This document shows positions 50,739 through 60,762 of a stretch of 64,000 nucleotides of DNA, in pieces. Under the pieces are notes generated by a model. It was not told the origin of the DNA, made no database searches, and worked only from the letters and a program-made list of their open reading frames with translations. Made by a program: the position numbers and the translations under genes. Source of the DNA: Serpentinimonas raichei (GTDB lineage Bacteria; Pseudomonadota; Gammaproteobacteria; Burkholderiales; Burkholderiaceae_C); the NCBI RefSeq assembly GCF_000828895.1, contig NZ_AP014568.1:1619858-1683857 (forward strand). The letters run 5' to 3'. Each line of letters begins with the position of its first letter. Position 1 is the first letter of the stretch.

Positions 50739-51770
50739 TTGACTGGCCCACGCGGCTCGATCCGCACCCCCAGCGGCTACCGCGGCCGCTTCGCCCCCTC
50801 CCCCAGCGGGCCGCTGCACGCCGGCTCGCTGGTGGCAGCGCTGGCCAGTTGGCTCGATGCGCGCGCGCACCACGGCAGCTGGCTGCTGCGCTTGGAGGAC
50901 GTGGACCGCCCGCGCTGCGTGCCCGGCGCCGACCGGCTGATCGTGCAGCAACTCGCCACCTGCGGCCTGTTGCCCGACCAGCCCCCCACTTGGCAGAGCG
51001 CCCACGAAGCGCGCTACACCGCAGCCTTGCACGCGCTGGCCGAGCGCGGCTGGGCCTACCCCTGCCACTGCAGCCGCAAACACATCGAAGCCGCACAGGC
51101 CGCCGCCGGGCTGTTGCGCCAGCGCCATGCGCCGCTGGTCTATCCCGGCACCTGCCGGCCCGAGCGGCTGGCGGGTGGCACCCAAGTCTTGGAAGACCCC
51201 AAAACCTCGCCAGGTTCGGTTGTCTTTGCCAGCTCCGGCCTGGTTGCAGCCACGGGCACTGAGACAAGCACCCCCAACACCCCGGCATGGCGGCTGCATG
51301 TGGGCCGGGTGCAGCAGGCGCTGGGCCTGCCCGAAGTCACGCACTGGCACGACCGCCGCCTTGGGGCCCAGCAGCAGGCGCTGGCGCACGAGGTGGGCGA
51401 CTTCGTGCTGCGCCGCGCCGACGGCCTGTGGGCCTACCAGTTGGCGGTCGTGGTAGACGACGCCGCGCAAGGCATCACGCACGTGGTGCGCGGTGCCGAC
51501 CTGGCCGACAACACGGCACGCCAACTGCTGCTGCAAGCCGCGCTCGGCCTGCCCTCGCCGCAGCACCTGCACACCCCGCTGGTGCTGGGCGCCGACGGCA
51601 GCAAACTCTCCAAGCAAAACGGCGCCGCCGCGCTGGACCTGCACGACCCGCTGGCCGCCCTCAACCAAGCCGCCACCGTACTCGGCCTGCCTGCCCACGC
51701 CGGCCCATTGCCGCAGGCGCTGGCCGACTGGACCGGGCACTGGGCGCGCCGCTGGGGCCAGCGCGCATAG
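50739..51770 (+). CDS. gluQ: Glutamyl-Q tRNA(Asp) synthetase
   Basis: About 343 residues. It is a GlnRS/GluRS paralogue without the anticodon-binding part; it attaches glutamate to the queuosine of tRNA-Asp. HIGH-type motif SGPLHAGS and KMSKS-type GSKLSKQN are present, plus the zinc cysteines in YPCHCS and YPGTC. The presence of queF elsewhere in the window fits the need for queuosine. The start is uncertain: TTG 50739 gives MTGPRGSIR; other starts are within reach. Confidence 0.9.
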   Translation: MTGPRGSIRTPSGYRGRFAPSPSGPLHAGSLVAALASWLDARAHHGSWLLRLEDVDRPRCVPGADRLIVQQLATCGLLPDQPPTWQSAHEARYTAALHALAERGWAYPCHCSRKHIEAAQAAAGLLRQRHAPLVYPGTCRPERLAGGTQVLEDPKTSPGSVVFASSGLVAATGTETSTPNTPAWRLHVGRVQQALGLPEVTHWHDRRLGAQQQALAHEVGDFVLRRADGLWAYQLAVVVDDAAQGITHVVRGADLADNTARQLLLQAALGLPSPQHLHTPLVLGADGSKLSKQNGAAALDLHDPLAALNQAATVLGLPAHAGPLPQALADWTGHWARRWGQRA

Positions 51771-51771
51771 C

Positions 51772-51790
51772 GAGGCTATTGCAGAGCCTC
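51772..51790 (+). terminator. Hairpin behind gluQ
   Basis: GAGGCT (51772-51777) pairs with AGCCTC (51785-51790) across a 7-nt loop directly after the gluQ stop. No U-tract follows, so it is a weak terminator candidate that would separate gluQ from the toxin-antitoxin operon. Confidence 0.35.
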
Positions 51791-51809
51791 ACAAGCACTG
51801 ATATCCGGT

Positions 51810-51838
51810 TTGCTATGGCACAACGTTTGTGCCACAAT
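51810..51838 (+). promoter_or_regulatory. Promoter with operator palindrome for the MazEF-like operon
   Basis: A -35 TTGCTA (51810-51815) and a -10 CACAAT (51833-51838) are separated by exactly 17 bp. The inverted repeat TGGCACAACGTTTGTGCCA (51816-51834) fills this spacer. This is the textbook place for autorepression by an antitoxin-toxin complex. The antitoxin ATG lies 56 nt further on. Confidence 0.6.
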
Positions 51839-51893
51839 GGCTTGCGCCCTGCAGGGCGGTGGGTTTTCGGCTCAAGCAAGGAATTTTGCGCTC

Positions 51894-52112
51894 ATGATTC
51901 AAACCGTTGAAGCCATCGTTGACGAGTGCGGTGTGGTCCGGTTGCTCGAACCGCTGCACCTAGCCCGACGCCATCGGGCATTCCTCACGGTTTTGGCAGA
52001 CGAGCCTGCTGCCGACCACGAGGCGGCCCTGCTGAGCGAGGCATCGCTGGCTCAAGACTGGCTCCGCCCCGAGGAGGACGCCGCGTGGGCACACCTGCAG
52101 CAGGCTCGGTAG
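51894..52112 (+). CDS. Antitoxin of a MazEF/PemIK-like pair
   Basis: A 72-residue protein starting MIQTVEAIVDECGVVRLLEP and ending with [20 protein letters not shown], a C-terminal pattern seen in many small antitoxins. An AAGGA site is 11 nt upstream. It overlaps the toxin gene by 28 bp. The fold cannot be named with certainty, so the antitoxin role rests on its place before a PemK-like toxin. Confidence 0.75.
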   Translation: MIQTVEAIVDECGVVRLLEPLHLARRHRAFLTVLADEPAADHEAALLSEASLAQDWLRPEEDAAWAHLQQAR

Positions 52113-52423
52113 TTCTCGTACCCTTCCCCTTTTCCGACCTGTCGCAATCCAAGCGCCGTCCTGCGGTCGTGCTCGCCGAGGCAGGCCGCGGCGACTGGAT
52201 TTTGTGCCAAATCACGAGCAAGGCGTATGCAGACAGCCGTGCGGTTCTGCTTACAGACGATGATTTTGAATGCGGCAGCCTTCGCATCGAGAGCCATGCC
52301 CGACCCGCCAAGCTCTTCACCGCGCATGAGGGTTTATTTATTTCCGAACCAGGTGTGCTCACTGCCGCGTCGCTCAAGCGCATCAGGGACACAGTCGTCA
52401 CTGTGATCCAGGGCAAGCCTTAG
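52085..52423 (+). CDS. MazF/PemK-like endoribonuclease toxin
   Basis: A 112-residue protein with the PemK/MazF core: [20 protein letters not shown] near residues 9-28 and the [15 protein letters not shown] segment. The family cleaves mRNA at short motifs. I chose GTG 52085 because GAGGAGG lies 7 nt upstream; this gives the normal length. The gene starts inside the antitoxin gene. Confidence 0.88.
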   Translation: MGTPAAGSVVLVPFPFSDLSQSKRRPAVVLAEAGRGDWILCQITSKAYADSRAVLLTDDDFECGSLRIESHARPAKLFTAHEGLFISEPGVLTAASLKRIRDTVVTVIQGKP

Positions 52424-52458
52424 CCCACCTCAGGTGCCACCTGCCTACAATCGGGCGC

Positions 52459-53289
52459 GTGAAACCCGATAGCCCTACCCCTGACTGCACTGACACCGCT
52501 TTGAGTGCGCCCGTACCGGCCGCCGCAACCGCCACGGCACCCGTTGCAGAGGCGGCCTCTGCCGCCAATGCCGCCCCCGCCTCAGACTACCCCGCCTCGC
52601 ACCCCCGAATCAAAAGCTTCGTCAAACGCGGCGGGCGCACCACCACCGCCCAAGCGCGTGCCTGGGCCGAGCTGGGGGCGCGCTACCTGCTGCCCTTTGC
52701 TCCGCAGCCGCTGCAACCCGAGCCGGTGTTTGGCCGCCGCGCGCCGCTGATTTTGGAAATTGGCTTTGGCATGGGCGAGGCCAGCGCCCACATCGCCCGG
52801 CTGCGCCCCGGCGACGATTTTTTGTGCTGCGAAGTGCATGCGCCCGGCGTGGGGGCGCTGCTCAGGCGCATCAGCGAGCAAGGCCTGGGCAACGTTCGCA
52901 TCGTGGCGCACGACGCGGTGGAGGTGCTGCAGCACATGCTGCCCGAGGGCACGCTGGCTGGCGTGCATATTTTTTTCCCCGACCCTTGGCACAAGCTGCG
53001 CCACCACAAGCGCCGCCTGCTGCAGCCGCCGCTGGTGGCGCTGCTGGCCAGCCGCCTCCAAGCCGGTGCCTACCTGCACTGCGCCACCGACTGGCAGCCC
53101 TACGCCGAGCAGATGCTGCAGGTGCTGGGCGCCGAACCGCTGCTGGCCAACACCGCCAGCGATCCCGCCCTGGGCGGCTACGCCCCCAAACCCGACTACC
53201 GCCCCCTGACCAAGTTCGAACAGCGCGGCTTGCGCCTGGGGCACGGGGTCTGGGATCTGGTGTTCGTGCGCCGCCCACACATCCCATGA
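52459..53289 (+). CDS. trmB: tRNA (guanine-N7-)-methyltransferase TrmB
   Basis: A 276-residue enzyme methylating G46 of tRNAs. The SAM motif LEIGFGMGE is near 98-106, and the [13 protein letters not shown] segment (about 175-187) is the TrmB signature. The first about 45 residues are an Ala/Pro/Thr-rich extension not needed by the fold. The GTG start given is the first in frame; a shorter N-terminus is possible. Its stop overlaps the ribD start. Confidence 0.93.
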   Translation: MKPDSPTPDCTDTALSAPVPAAATATAPVAEAASAANAAPASDYPASHPRIKSFVKRGGRTTTAQARAWAELGARYLLPFAPQPLQPEPVFGRRAPLILEIGFGMGEASAHIARLRPGDDFLCCEVHAPGVGALLRRISEQGLGNVRIVAHDAVEVLQHMLPEGTLAGVHIFFPDPWHKLRHHKRRLLQPPLVALLASRLQAGAYLHCATDWQPYAEQMLQVLGAEPLLANTASDPALGGYAPKPDYRPLTKFEQRGLRLGHGVWDLVFVRRPHIP

Positions 53290-54446
53290 ACCCACCCCCA
53301 AGCACCTTTGACCCGCGCTGGCTAGTCGGGCTGGATGCCTTGGCCGAGCAGTCCATCGGCCTGTCGGAGCCCAATCCGCGCGTGGCCTGCCGCATCATCG
53401 CCCCAGACGGGCGCGCCTTCGAGGGCCACACCCAGCACGCCGGCGGGCCGCATGCCGAGGTGATGGCACTGCGCGCGGCGGCTGCGGCCGGGGCCGATCT
53501 GCGCGGGGGCAGCGCCGTGGTCACGCTGGAGCCGTGCAGCCACCACGGCCGCACCCCGCCCTGCTGCGAGGCGCTGATCGAAGCCGGGCTGGCGCGGGTG
53601 CTGGTGGCGCTGCCCGACCCGAACCCGCTGGTGGGCGGGCGCGGCATCGCGCGCCTGCGCGCTGCAGGCATCGAGGTGCAGGTATTACCCCCCGCGCACC
53701 CGCTGGCCGTGGCCACACGCGAATTGAATCTGGGTTTTTTGAGCCGCATGGAGCGCGGCCGGCCTTGGGTGCGGCTCAAAGTGGCCACCTCGCTCGACGG
53801 CCGCACCGCGTTGCCCAACGGTGCCAGCCAGTGGATCACCGGCGCCGCAGCGCGCACCGACGGCCACCGCTGGCGCCGCCGCGCCGGTGCGCTGCTCACC
53901 GGCATCGGCACCGTGCGCGCCGACGACCCCCGGCTCGACGTGCGCTTGGTGCCCACGGCGCGCCAGCCGGTGCGGGTGCTGCTCGATGCGCAGCTGGCCG
54001 TTGACCGCCAAGCGCGCATGCTGCAGCCACCGGGGCCGGTCTGGCTCTATTGCGCCAGCGATTCCGCCAACACCCCCCACCGCGCCGCCCTGCAAGCGCT
54101 GGGCGTGCAGGTGCTAGCCTGCCCAGCCGCAGGCGCGCCGCTGCGCCTCGATTTGGAGCACCTGCTGCGCGACCTGGCGGCGCGCGAGATCAACGAGCTG
54201 CACTTGGAAGCCGGGCCGGGCCTGAACGGGGCCTTTTTGCGCGCTGGTCTGGTCGATGAACTGCTGCTCTACCTGGCCCCGACCCTGCTCGGGCCCGGTG
54301 CCCCGTTGGCGCAGCTCGACGCGCTGCACGCACTCAGTGGCGGCCTGCCGCTGGCTTTCACCGACTGCAGCGCCATCGGCCCCGACTTGCGCATCCGCGC
54401 CCGCGTGCTGCCTAGGCCTGCGGGCGGCGTCGCCGCCGGACAGTGA
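53286..54446 (+). CDS. ribD: Bifunctional riboflavin biosynthesis protein RibD
   Basis: A 386-residue fusion of a deaminase (about 10-145) and a reductase (about 150-375) for riboflavin synthesis. The zinc-binding deaminase motif [10 protein letters not shown] (with catalytic HAE) and [13 protein letters not shown] are present. The reductase half starts near [16 protein letters not shown]. Coupled to trmB by ATGA. No other rib gene is in the window. Confidence 0.93.
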   Translation: MNPPPSTFDPRWLVGLDALAEQSIGLSEPNPRVACRIIAPDGRAFEGHTQHAGGPHAEVMALRAAAAAGADLRGGSAVVTLEPCSHHGRTPPCCEALIEAGLARVLVALPDPNPLVGGRGIARLRAAGIEVQVLPPAHPLAVATRELNLGFLSRMERGRPWVRLKVATSLDGRTALPNGASQWITGAAARTDGHRWRRRAGALLTGIGTVRADDPRLDVRLVPTARQPVRVLLDAQLAVDRQARMLQPPGPVWLYCASDSANTPHRAALQALGVQVLACPAAGAPLRLDLEHLLRDLAAREINELHLEAGPGLNGAFLRAGLVDELLLYLAPTLLGPGAPLAQLDALHALSGGLPLAFTDCSAIGPDLRIRARVLPRPAGGVAAGQ

Positions 54447-54450
54447 AGCC

Positions 54451-55398
54451 GTGGCCCACGTCCCCAAAAACCCCGCCATCCCGATGCGCGGCGGCGTCTC
54501 GCCCAGTTGCCTGGCGCTGCCGCAGATGCGCCAGCCGCCTTGGCCCACGCTGCTCGACTACCTGGCCCAGCGCCTGCCGCGCATCCCGCGCGCGCAGTGG
54601 CAACAGCGCCTGGCCGACGGCCTGGTGTGCGCCGACGACGGCCGCGCACTGCCACCCCACAGCCCCTACCTGGGCGGCAGCCGGATCTATTACTGGCGCG
54701 ATCTGGCCATCGAGCCCCCGATTCCCTTCGAAGCCACGGTGCTGCACCGCTGCGCGCACCTGGTGGTGGCCGACAAGCCGCATTTTTTGCCCGTGACCCC
54801 AGGTGGGCGCTACGTGCAGCAAACGCTGCTGGTGCGCCTCAAGCAGCAACTCGGCCTGCCCGATTTGAGCCCGCTGCACCGGCTGGACCGCGAAACCGCC
54901 GGGCTGGTGCTGCTCTGCGTCAACCCGGCCGAGCGCGACGCCTACCAGCGCCTGTTTCGCCAGCGCCAGGTGCACAAAGATTACGAAGCCATCGCCGCCG
55001 CTGCCCCGCACCTGGATTGGCCGCAAGTGCGGCGCAGCCACATCCGCGAATGCGAAGGCGCTTTTTACAAGATGCGCGAAGCCCTGCCGCACGAGGGCTG
55101 GCCCGACAACAGCGAAACCCGCATCGAGCCGCTGGAGCAGCGCGGGCCTTGGGCGCGCTACCGGCTGCAACCGGTGAGCGGGCGCCGGCACCAATTGCGC
55201 GTGCACATGCTGGGGCTGGGCTTGCCGATTGTGGGCGACCAGTTCTACCCCGAGGTGCGGCGCGCGCCCGGCGCGGCCGAAGACTACGCCGAACCGCTGC
55301 GCCTGCTGGCACGCGCGATCGCCTTCACCGACCCCGTCACCGGGCAGGCGCGTTGCTTCGAGAGCGCGCTCACGCTGGATTGGCCCAGCGCGGTTTGA
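54451..55398 (+). CDS. RluA-family pseudouridine synthase
   Basis: About 315 residues. The catalytic signature HRLDRETAGLVL contains the aspartate nucleophile. An S4 domain is not evident; the N-terminal part holds the RIYYWRDLAIEPP segment typical of short RluA-like synthases in beta-proteobacteria. RNA target unknown (23S rRNA or tRNA). GTG 54451 is used as start; ATG 54484 would remove 11 residues. It lies 4 nt after ribD. Confidence 0.87.
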   Translation: MAHVPKNPAIPMRGGVSPSCLALPQMRQPPWPTLLDYLAQRLPRIPRAQWQQRLADGLVCADDGRALPPHSPYLGGSRIYYWRDLAIEPPIPFEATVLHRCAHLVVADKPHFLPVTPGGRYVQQTLLVRLKQQLGLPDLSPLHRLDRETAGLVLLCVNPAERDAYQRLFRQRQVHKDYEAIAAAAPHLDWPQVRRSHIRECEGAFYKMREALPHEGWPDNSETRIEPLEQRGPWARYRLQPVSGRRHQLRVHMLGLGLPIVGDQFYPEVRRAPGAAEDYAEPLRLLARAIAFTDPVTGQARCFESALTLDWPSAV

Positions 55399-55413
55399 CC
55401 CAAAACCCCAAAC

Positions 55414-58053
55414 TCAAACCCGCTCGCGCACCCAGCCCGCCACGCTGGCCAGCGCCTGCGGCAGCGCCTGCGCGTCGGTGCCGCCGGCCATGGCCAGATC
55501 GGACTTGCCGCCGCCCTTGCCGCCCACCTGCTGCGCCACGAAGTTCACCAGTTCGCCCGCCTTGAGGCGGCCCATGCAGTCGGGCGTGACGCCTGCGGCC
55601 AACTGCACCTTGCCACCCTCGACGGTGGCCAGCACGATGGCGGCGCTGCCCAAGCGGGCCTTGAGCCGGTCCAGCGTCTCGCGCAGCGCCTTGGCGTCGG
55701 CCCCCTGCAGGTTGGCGGCCAGCACCTGCACCCCGCCCACCTCGATTGCCTGCGCCAGCAGCTCGTCGCCTTGGGAAGCCGCCAGCTTGCCCTTGAGCGC
55801 CGCCACCTCTTTTTCCAGCGCCCGCATCTGCTCCAGCACGGTGTGCAGGCGCGGCACCAGCTCGGGCACCGGGGCTTTGAGCGCCTCGGCCGCCGCCGCC
55901 ACGCTGGCCTCAATCTGCTGCAGGTAGGCCAGCGCGTGCGCGCCGGTCACGGCCTCGATGCGCCGCACCCCGGCCGCCACCCCGCCCTCCGAGACGATCT
56001 TGAACAAGCCGATGTCGCCGGTGGCGCGCACGTGGGTGCCGCCGCAGAGCTCGCGGCTGCGCCCGATGTCGAGCACGCGCACGAATTCGCCGTATTTCTC
56101 GCCAAACAGCATCAGCGCGCCAGACTGCTGGGCACGCTCCAAGTCCATCAGCCGCGCCTCGGTGGCTTGGTTGGCCAGAATCTGCGCGTTCACCTGCTCT
56201 TCGATGGCGCGGCATTCGGCTTCGGTCAGGGGTGCGTGGTGCGCAAAGTCAAAGCGCGTGCGCTCGGGCGTGACCAACGAGCCTTTTTGCTGCACGTGCT
56301 CGCCCAGCACCTCGCGCAAGGCCAGGTGCAGCAAGTGGGTGGCGCTGTGGTTGCGCACAATGGCGGCGCGGCGCGCGGCGTCCACCTCGGCCAGCACGTG
56401 GTCGCCCACGGCCAGCGTACCGGCCTCCAGTTGCCCGTGGTGGCCATAGACATCGGCCTTGATTTTTTGTGTGTCCTGCACCGCAAAGTGCGCCGAGCCG
56501 CTGTGCAGGCGGCCGCTGTCGCCCACTTGGCCGCCGGATTCGGCATAAAAAGGCGTGGCTTCGAGCACCACCACCCCGGCTTGCCCGTGTTTGAGCTCGG
56601 GTACCGGCAGCCCGTCGCGGTAGAGCGCCAGCACCTTGGCGCTGGCCTGCAGCGCGCCGTAGCCCACGAACTCGTTGCCGTGGCCGGTGTAGTCGAGCCC
56701 GCGCTCCATCTTGAACTTGCCCGCTGCGCGCGCCTGCGTTTTCTGGCGCTCCATGGCGGCGTGGAAACCGGCCTCATCCACCGCCAGGCCGCGCTCGCGG
56801 CACACATCGTGCGTCAGGTCGAGCGGGAAACCGTAGGTGTCGTGCAGCTTGAAAGCCACGTCGCCGGGCAGCACCGTGCTTCCGCCAGCCAGCGCGGTTT
56901 CCAGCAGTTGCATGCCGTTTTCCAGTGTCTCGTAAAAGCGCTCCTCCTCGATCTGCAGCAACCCGGCGATGCGCGCGGCGCTGGCGGCCAGGTGCGGGTA
57001 GGCAGCGCCCATTTGCTGCACCAGCTCGGGCAGCAGCCGGTGCAAAAACGGCACCATGCAACCCAGCTTGTAGCCGTGCCGGATGGCGCGCCGGATGATG
57101 CGCCGCAGCACATAGCCGCGCCCCTCGTTGGCGGGCAAGACGCCGTCGGCGATCAAAAACGCGCTGGCGCGCAGGTGGTCGGCGATCACGCGCAGCGAAG
57201 GGCTGCCGGGGTCGGTCGTGCCGGTGACGCGCGCCGCCCCCTGCACCAGCGCCTGAAACAGGTCGATCTGGTAGTTGCTGTGTACGTGCTGCAACACCGC
57301 CGCCAGCCGCTCCAGCCCCATACCCGTATCAACACAGGGCGCGGGCAGTGGCTTGAGCGTGCCGTCGGTCTGCATATCGAACTGCATGAACACGTGGTTC
57401 CAGATTTCGATGTAGCGGTCGCCGTCGGCCTCGGGGCTGCCGGGCGGGCCGCCCGCCACCTCGGGGCCGTGGTCGTAGAAAATCTCGGAGCAGGGGCCGC
57501 AGGGGCCGGTGTCGGCCATCATCCAGAAGTTGTCGGACTGGTACTTGCCGCCCTTGTTGTCGCCGATGCGCACCACGCGCTCGGGCGGCAGGCCGATCTC
57601 TTGGGTCCAGATCTCGTAGGCTTCGTCGTCGTCGATGTACACCGTGGCCCAGAGCCGATCGGCGGGCAAGCCATAGACTTGCGTCAGCAGCTCCCAGCCC
57701 CAGTGCAGCGATTCGCGCTTGAAGTAGTCGCCAAAGCTCCAGTTGCCCAGCATCTCGAAAAAGGTGTGGTGCCGTGCGGTATAGCCCACGTTTTCCAGAT
57801 CGTTGTGCTTGCCGCCGGCGCGCAAACAGGCTTGAACCGAAGCCGCACGCACATAGGGCCGGCGGTCGGTGCCGAGGAACACGTCCTTGAACTGCACCAT
57901 GCCGGAGTTGGTGAACATCAGCGTCGGGTCGTTGGCGGGAACCAGCGGGCTCGACGGCACCACGCTGTGGCCGCGCTGGGCAAAGAAGTCCAGAAAGGTC
58001 TGGCGAATCTCGGCCACGGAGGCCACGGGCGGGGTCAGGGTGCTGGAGGTCAT
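55414..58053 (-). CDS. alaS: Alanyl-tRNA synthetase
   Basis: An 879-residue class II synthetase. The catalytic domain starts with [21 protein letters not shown]. The editing domain contains NHSATHLLH and CGGTHV, zinc/editing motifs needed to clear mischarged Ser and Gly. A C-terminal coiled coil and C-Ala domain follow. The ATG is placed at the point where the family begins; an upstream in-frame ATG would add 19 residues. Convergent with the pseudouridine synthase gene and divergent from folA. Confidence 0.96.
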   Translation of the reverse strand: MTSSTLTPPVASVAEIRQTFLDFFAQRGHSVVPSSPLVPANDPTLMFTNSGMVQFKDVFLGTDRRPYVRAASVQACLRAGGKHNDLENVGYTARHHTFFEMLGNWSFGDYFKRESLHWGWELLTQVYGLPADRLWATVYIDDDEAYEIWTQEIGLPPERVVRIGDNKGGKYQSDNFWMMADTGPCGPCSEIFYDHGPEVAGGPPGSPEADGDRYIEIWNHVFMQFDMQTDGTLKPLPAPCVDTGMGLERLAAVLQHVHSNYQIDLFQALVQGAARVTGTTDPGSPSLRVIADHLRASAFLIADGVLPANEGRGYVLRRIIRRAIRHGYKLGCMVPFLHRLLPELVQQMGAAYPHLAASAARIAGLLQIEEERFYETLENGMQLLETALAGGSTVLPGDVAFKLHDTYGFPLDLTHDVCRERGLAVDEAGFHAAMERQKTQARAAGKFKMERGLDYTGHGNEFVGYGALQASAKVLALYRDGLPVPELKHGQAGVVVLEATPFYAESGGQVGDSGRLHSGSAHFAVQDTQKIKADVYGHHGQLEAGTLAVGDHVLAEVDAARRAAIVRNHSATHLLHLALREVLGEHVQQKGSLVTPERTRFDFAHHAPLTEAECRAIEEQVNAQILANQATEARLMDLERAQQSGALMLFGEKYGEFVRVLDIGRSRELCGGTHVRATGDIGLFKIVSEGGVAAGVRRIEAVTGAHALAYLQQIEASVAAAAEALKAPVPELVPRLHTVLEQMRALEKEVAALKGKLAASQGDELLAQAIEVGGVQVLAANLQGADAKALRETLDRLKARLGSAAIVLATVEGGKVQLAAGVTPDCMGRLKAGELVNFVAQQVGGKGGGKSDLAMAGGTDAQALPQALASVAGWVRERV

Positions 58054-58108
58054 GGTCGGGCGCTCGGTTAAACCTTGAATTTTATTCGCCTGCGCTATGC
58101 TCACGCCC

Positions 58109-58636
58109 ATGCGCCTGAACCTGATTTACGCCCGCGCCGCCAATGGCGTGATTGGCCTGCACAACCGCTTGCCCTGGCATTTGCCCGAAGATTTGGCGCA
58201 CTTCAAGCGCCACACCCTAGGCTGCCCGGTGCTCATGGGCCGCGCCACTTGGGATGGCCTGCCGCCGCGCTTTAAGCCCCTGCCCGGGCGGCCCAATCTG
58301 GTGCTCACACGCCACCCAGAGCGCGCCGCTGCCCTAGAGGCCGAAGGGGCCCTGCCCTGCACCAGCCTAGAGGACGCGCTGGCCCAGTGCGCCCAGATGC
58401 AGCCGCCGCCGCCCGAGGTGTGGGTGATCGGCGGCGCGCAGCTCTACGCACAGGCGCTGCCCTTGGCCAGCCGGGTGCTGGCAACCGAAATCTGGGCCGA
58501 CTTCGAGGGCGACGCCTACGCCCCTTCGCTGGGCCCGGAGTGGCAGGAATGCAGCCGCGAGCCCGTCACCAGCGCCAGCGGCTTGCGGCTGGATTTTGTT
58601 TGTTACCAGCGCCAGCCGCTGCCCGCCACCGTTTAG
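58109..58636 (+). CDS. folA: Dihydrofolate reductase
   Basis: A 175-residue enzyme reducing dihydrofolate to tetrahydrofolate. It starts [16 protein letters not shown] and has the [13 protein letters not shown] substrate region, the [15 protein letters not shown] region and [14 protein letters not shown]. Start at 58109 gives the usual family N-terminus; ATG 58097 would add four residues. Divergent from alaS, convergent with the CbiM-like gene. Confidence 0.94.
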   Translation: MRLNLIYARAANGVIGLHNRLPWHLPEDLAHFKRHTLGCPVLMGRATWDGLPPRFKPLPGRPNLVLTRHPERAAALEAEGALPCTSLEDALAQCAQMQPPPPEVWVIGGAQLYAQALPLASRVLATEIWADFEGDAYAPSLGPEWQECSREPVTSASGLRLDFVCYQRQPLPATV

Positions 58637-59319
58637 GGCCCGGGTTGGGTCGGCGGCTTTTTTGCCGGCAGCTTGGGTGGCGGCTGCAGGTAGCGCGCAT
58701 CGGACCAAGTCGCCAGCCACTGTGGCGCAAAGGCCACGAACACCGACGCGATCAGGCCGGTCAGGAAGGCATCGCCCCAGGCCATGATCCAGCGCGCCAC
58801 CAGCGCATGTTGCAGATTTTGCTGACCCAGCGCGTGGTGGATCAGCTCAAACCCCACCCCGGCCACAAACACCGCCAGCGCCGTGCCCAGAAAGGCGCGC
58901 CCCAGGGTGTAGATGAAAATATTGGGCGGCAACCAGCGCCGCAACCCGGCCCCCACCGCCAAAGCCAGCGTGGCCGGCACCAGCCCCATCCAGAACCACT
59001 GCGACAGCAGCTCGGGCAACGGCGCCTCGCCCAGCAGCCCGACCAGCAGCGCCACCAGCGCCAGCACCGGCACCGCCAACGGCCAACCCAGCAGCAGCAG
59101 CACCAGCGGGGCCCCGGAAAACTGCAAGGCCAGCCCCTGTGGCAAATTTTGTGGCATCAGCCACAGCCAAGGCAGCAGCACCAGCGTGGCCAAGGTGGGC
59201 GTGAGCAAGGCACCCCCGACCAGCAGGCGCCAAGGCCGCATGGCCAGCGCAAGCGCCAGCGCCAGCAGGCCGACGCTGGCCTCCAGCCAAGTCAGCGCGG
59301 TCCAGGCTGCATCTTCCAT
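58633..59319 (-). CDS. CbiM-like integral membrane protein
   Basis: A 228-residue protein with about six membrane segments; the region PNIFIYTLGRAFLGTALAV and the WIMAWGDAFLTGLIASVF segment resemble the energy-coupling-factor permease (CbiM/PF01891-type) proteins of Burkholderiales. The N-terminal MHI metal-binding start of CbiM is absent, and no cobalt/nickel transport partner genes are near, so transport of a metal is doubtful. It precedes ffh? No: on the minus strand it lies downstream of ffh, 24 nt from its stop. Confidence 0.6.
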   Translation of the reverse strand: MEDAAWTALTWLEASVGLLALALALAMRPWRLLVGGALLTPTLATLVLLPWLWLMPQNLPQGLALQFSGAPLVLLLLGWPLAVPVLALVALLVGLLGEAPLPELLSQWFWMGLVPATLALAVGAGLRRWLPPNIFIYTLGRAFLGTALAVFVAGVGFELIHHALGQQNLQHALVARWIMAWGDAFLTGLIASVFVAFAPQWLATWSDARYLQPPPKLPAKKPPTQPGP

Positions 59320-59343
59320 GGACTGGCTTTTATGAAACTAGGC

Positions 59344-60729
59344 CTAACCGCGCATGCCCGGCAGCTTGGGCATGCCCATGCCGCCCATGCCGCCGCCGAG
59401 CTGCTTCATCATCTTCATCAGGCCGCCGCCTTTCATTTTTTTCATCATGCCCTGCATCTGCTCAAACTCCTTGAGCAAGCGGTTCACCTCCTGCACCTGC
59501 ACCCCGGCCCCAGCGGCGATGCGGCGCTTGCGCGTGGCCTTGATCAGCTCGGGTTTGCGCCGCTCGGTGGGCGTCATGCTGCAAATGATGCCCTCTTTGC
59601 GCCGCACCTCTTTGTCGGCGCGGTCCATGTCGGCGGCACCGGCTTTGGCCGAAAACTGTGCGGGCAGCTTGTCGATGAAATTGGCCAAGCCGCCCATTTT
59701 TTTCATCTGCCGGATCTGCTCCAGAAAATCTTGCAGCGTAAAGCCCTCGCCGCTCTTGATCTTGGCGGCAAACTTCTGCGCCTGCGCCACATCGACCCCG
59801 GCCGTGACCTGCTCCACCAGCGCCACGATGTCGCCCATGCCCAAAATGCGCCCGGCGTGGCGCTCGGCGTCGAAGGCCTCCAGCCCGTCGAGCTTTTCGC
59901 TGACACCGGCAAACTTGATCGGCACCCCGGTCACGGCGCGCACCGACAGCGCCGCGCCGCCGCGCGCGTCGCCGTCGAGCTTGGTGAGCACGATGCCGGT
60001 GAGCGGCAGCGCCTCCTTGAAGGCGCGCGCGGTGTTGATGGCGTCTTGCCCCTGCATCGCATCGACCACGAACAGCGTTTCGACCGGGTTCAGAACCGCA
60101 TGCAACTCCTTGATTTCGTCCATCAGCACCGCGTCGATCGCCAGCCGCCCAGCGGTATCGACCAGCAGCACGTCGAAGTGGTGTTTGCGCGCGTAGTCGA
60201 GCGCGGCGCGTGCGATGTCCAGCGGTTTTTGCTGCGCCGTGCTCGGGAACCACTCGGCCCCGGCCTGCGCCGTGACGGTTTTCAACTGCTCGATGGCGGC
60301 CGGCCGATAGACGTCGCCCGACACGGTGAGCACTTTTTTCTTGCGCTTTTCGATCAGGTGCCGGGCCAGCTTGGCGGTGCTGGTGGTTTTGCCCGCGCCC
60401 TGCAAACCGGCCATCAGCACCACGGCGGGCGGTTGCGCCGCCAGATTGAGCTCGCCCGCTGTGCCCGCGCCCATGGTGGCGGCGAGCTCTTTGTGGATGA
60501 TGCCGACCAGCACCTGCCCCGGCGTGAGCGAACCCACCACCTCGGCACCGAGCGCCTTGCCCTTGACGCGGGCAATGAAGTCGCGCACCACCGGCAGCGC
60601 CACGTCGGCCTCCAGCAGCGCCAGCCGCACCTCGCGCAGCATCTCGGCCACGTTGTCTTCGGTGATGCGCGCCTGGCCGCGCAATTCTTTGACCAAGCGT
60701 GAGAGTTTTTCGGTAAGGGCAGAGGCCAT
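59344..60729 (-). CDS. ffh: Signal recognition particle protein Ffh
   Basis: A 461-residue SRP54 GTPase. It has an N domain (1-95), a G domain with P-loop GLQGAGKTT (108-116), VDTAGR and TKLDG motifs, and a methionine-rich M domain from about 300 to the end, where the RNA and signal peptides bind. The tail ends in a Gly/Met-rich stretch. It targets inner membrane proteins to the Sec translocon. Divergent from ypjD, with 33 bp between starts. Confidence 0.97.
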   Translation of the reverse strand: MASALTEKLSRLVKELRGQARITEDNVAEMLREVRLALLEADVALPVVRDFIARVKGKALGAEVVGSLTPGQVLVGIIHKELAATMGAGTAGELNLAAQPPAVVLMAGLQGAGKTTSTAKLARHLIEKRKKKVLTVSGDVYRPAAIEQLKTVTAQAGAEWFPSTAQQKPLDIARAALDYARKHHFDVLLVDTAGRLAIDAVLMDEIKELHAVLNPVETLFVVDAMQGQDAINTARAFKEALPLTGIVLTKLDGDARGGAALSVRAVTGVPIKFAGVSEKLDGLEAFDAERHAGRILGMGDIVALVEQVTAGVDVAQAQKFAAKIKSGEGFTLQDFLEQIRQMKKMGGLANFIDKLPAQFSAKAGAADMDRADKEVRRKEGIICSMTPTERRKPELIKATRKRRIAAGAGVQVQEVNRLLKEFEQMQGMMKKMKGGGLMKMMKQLGGGMGGMGMPKLPGMRG

Positions 60730-60762
60730 GCGAACAATCGTGAGCGGGTTTAAACTCCGAGC

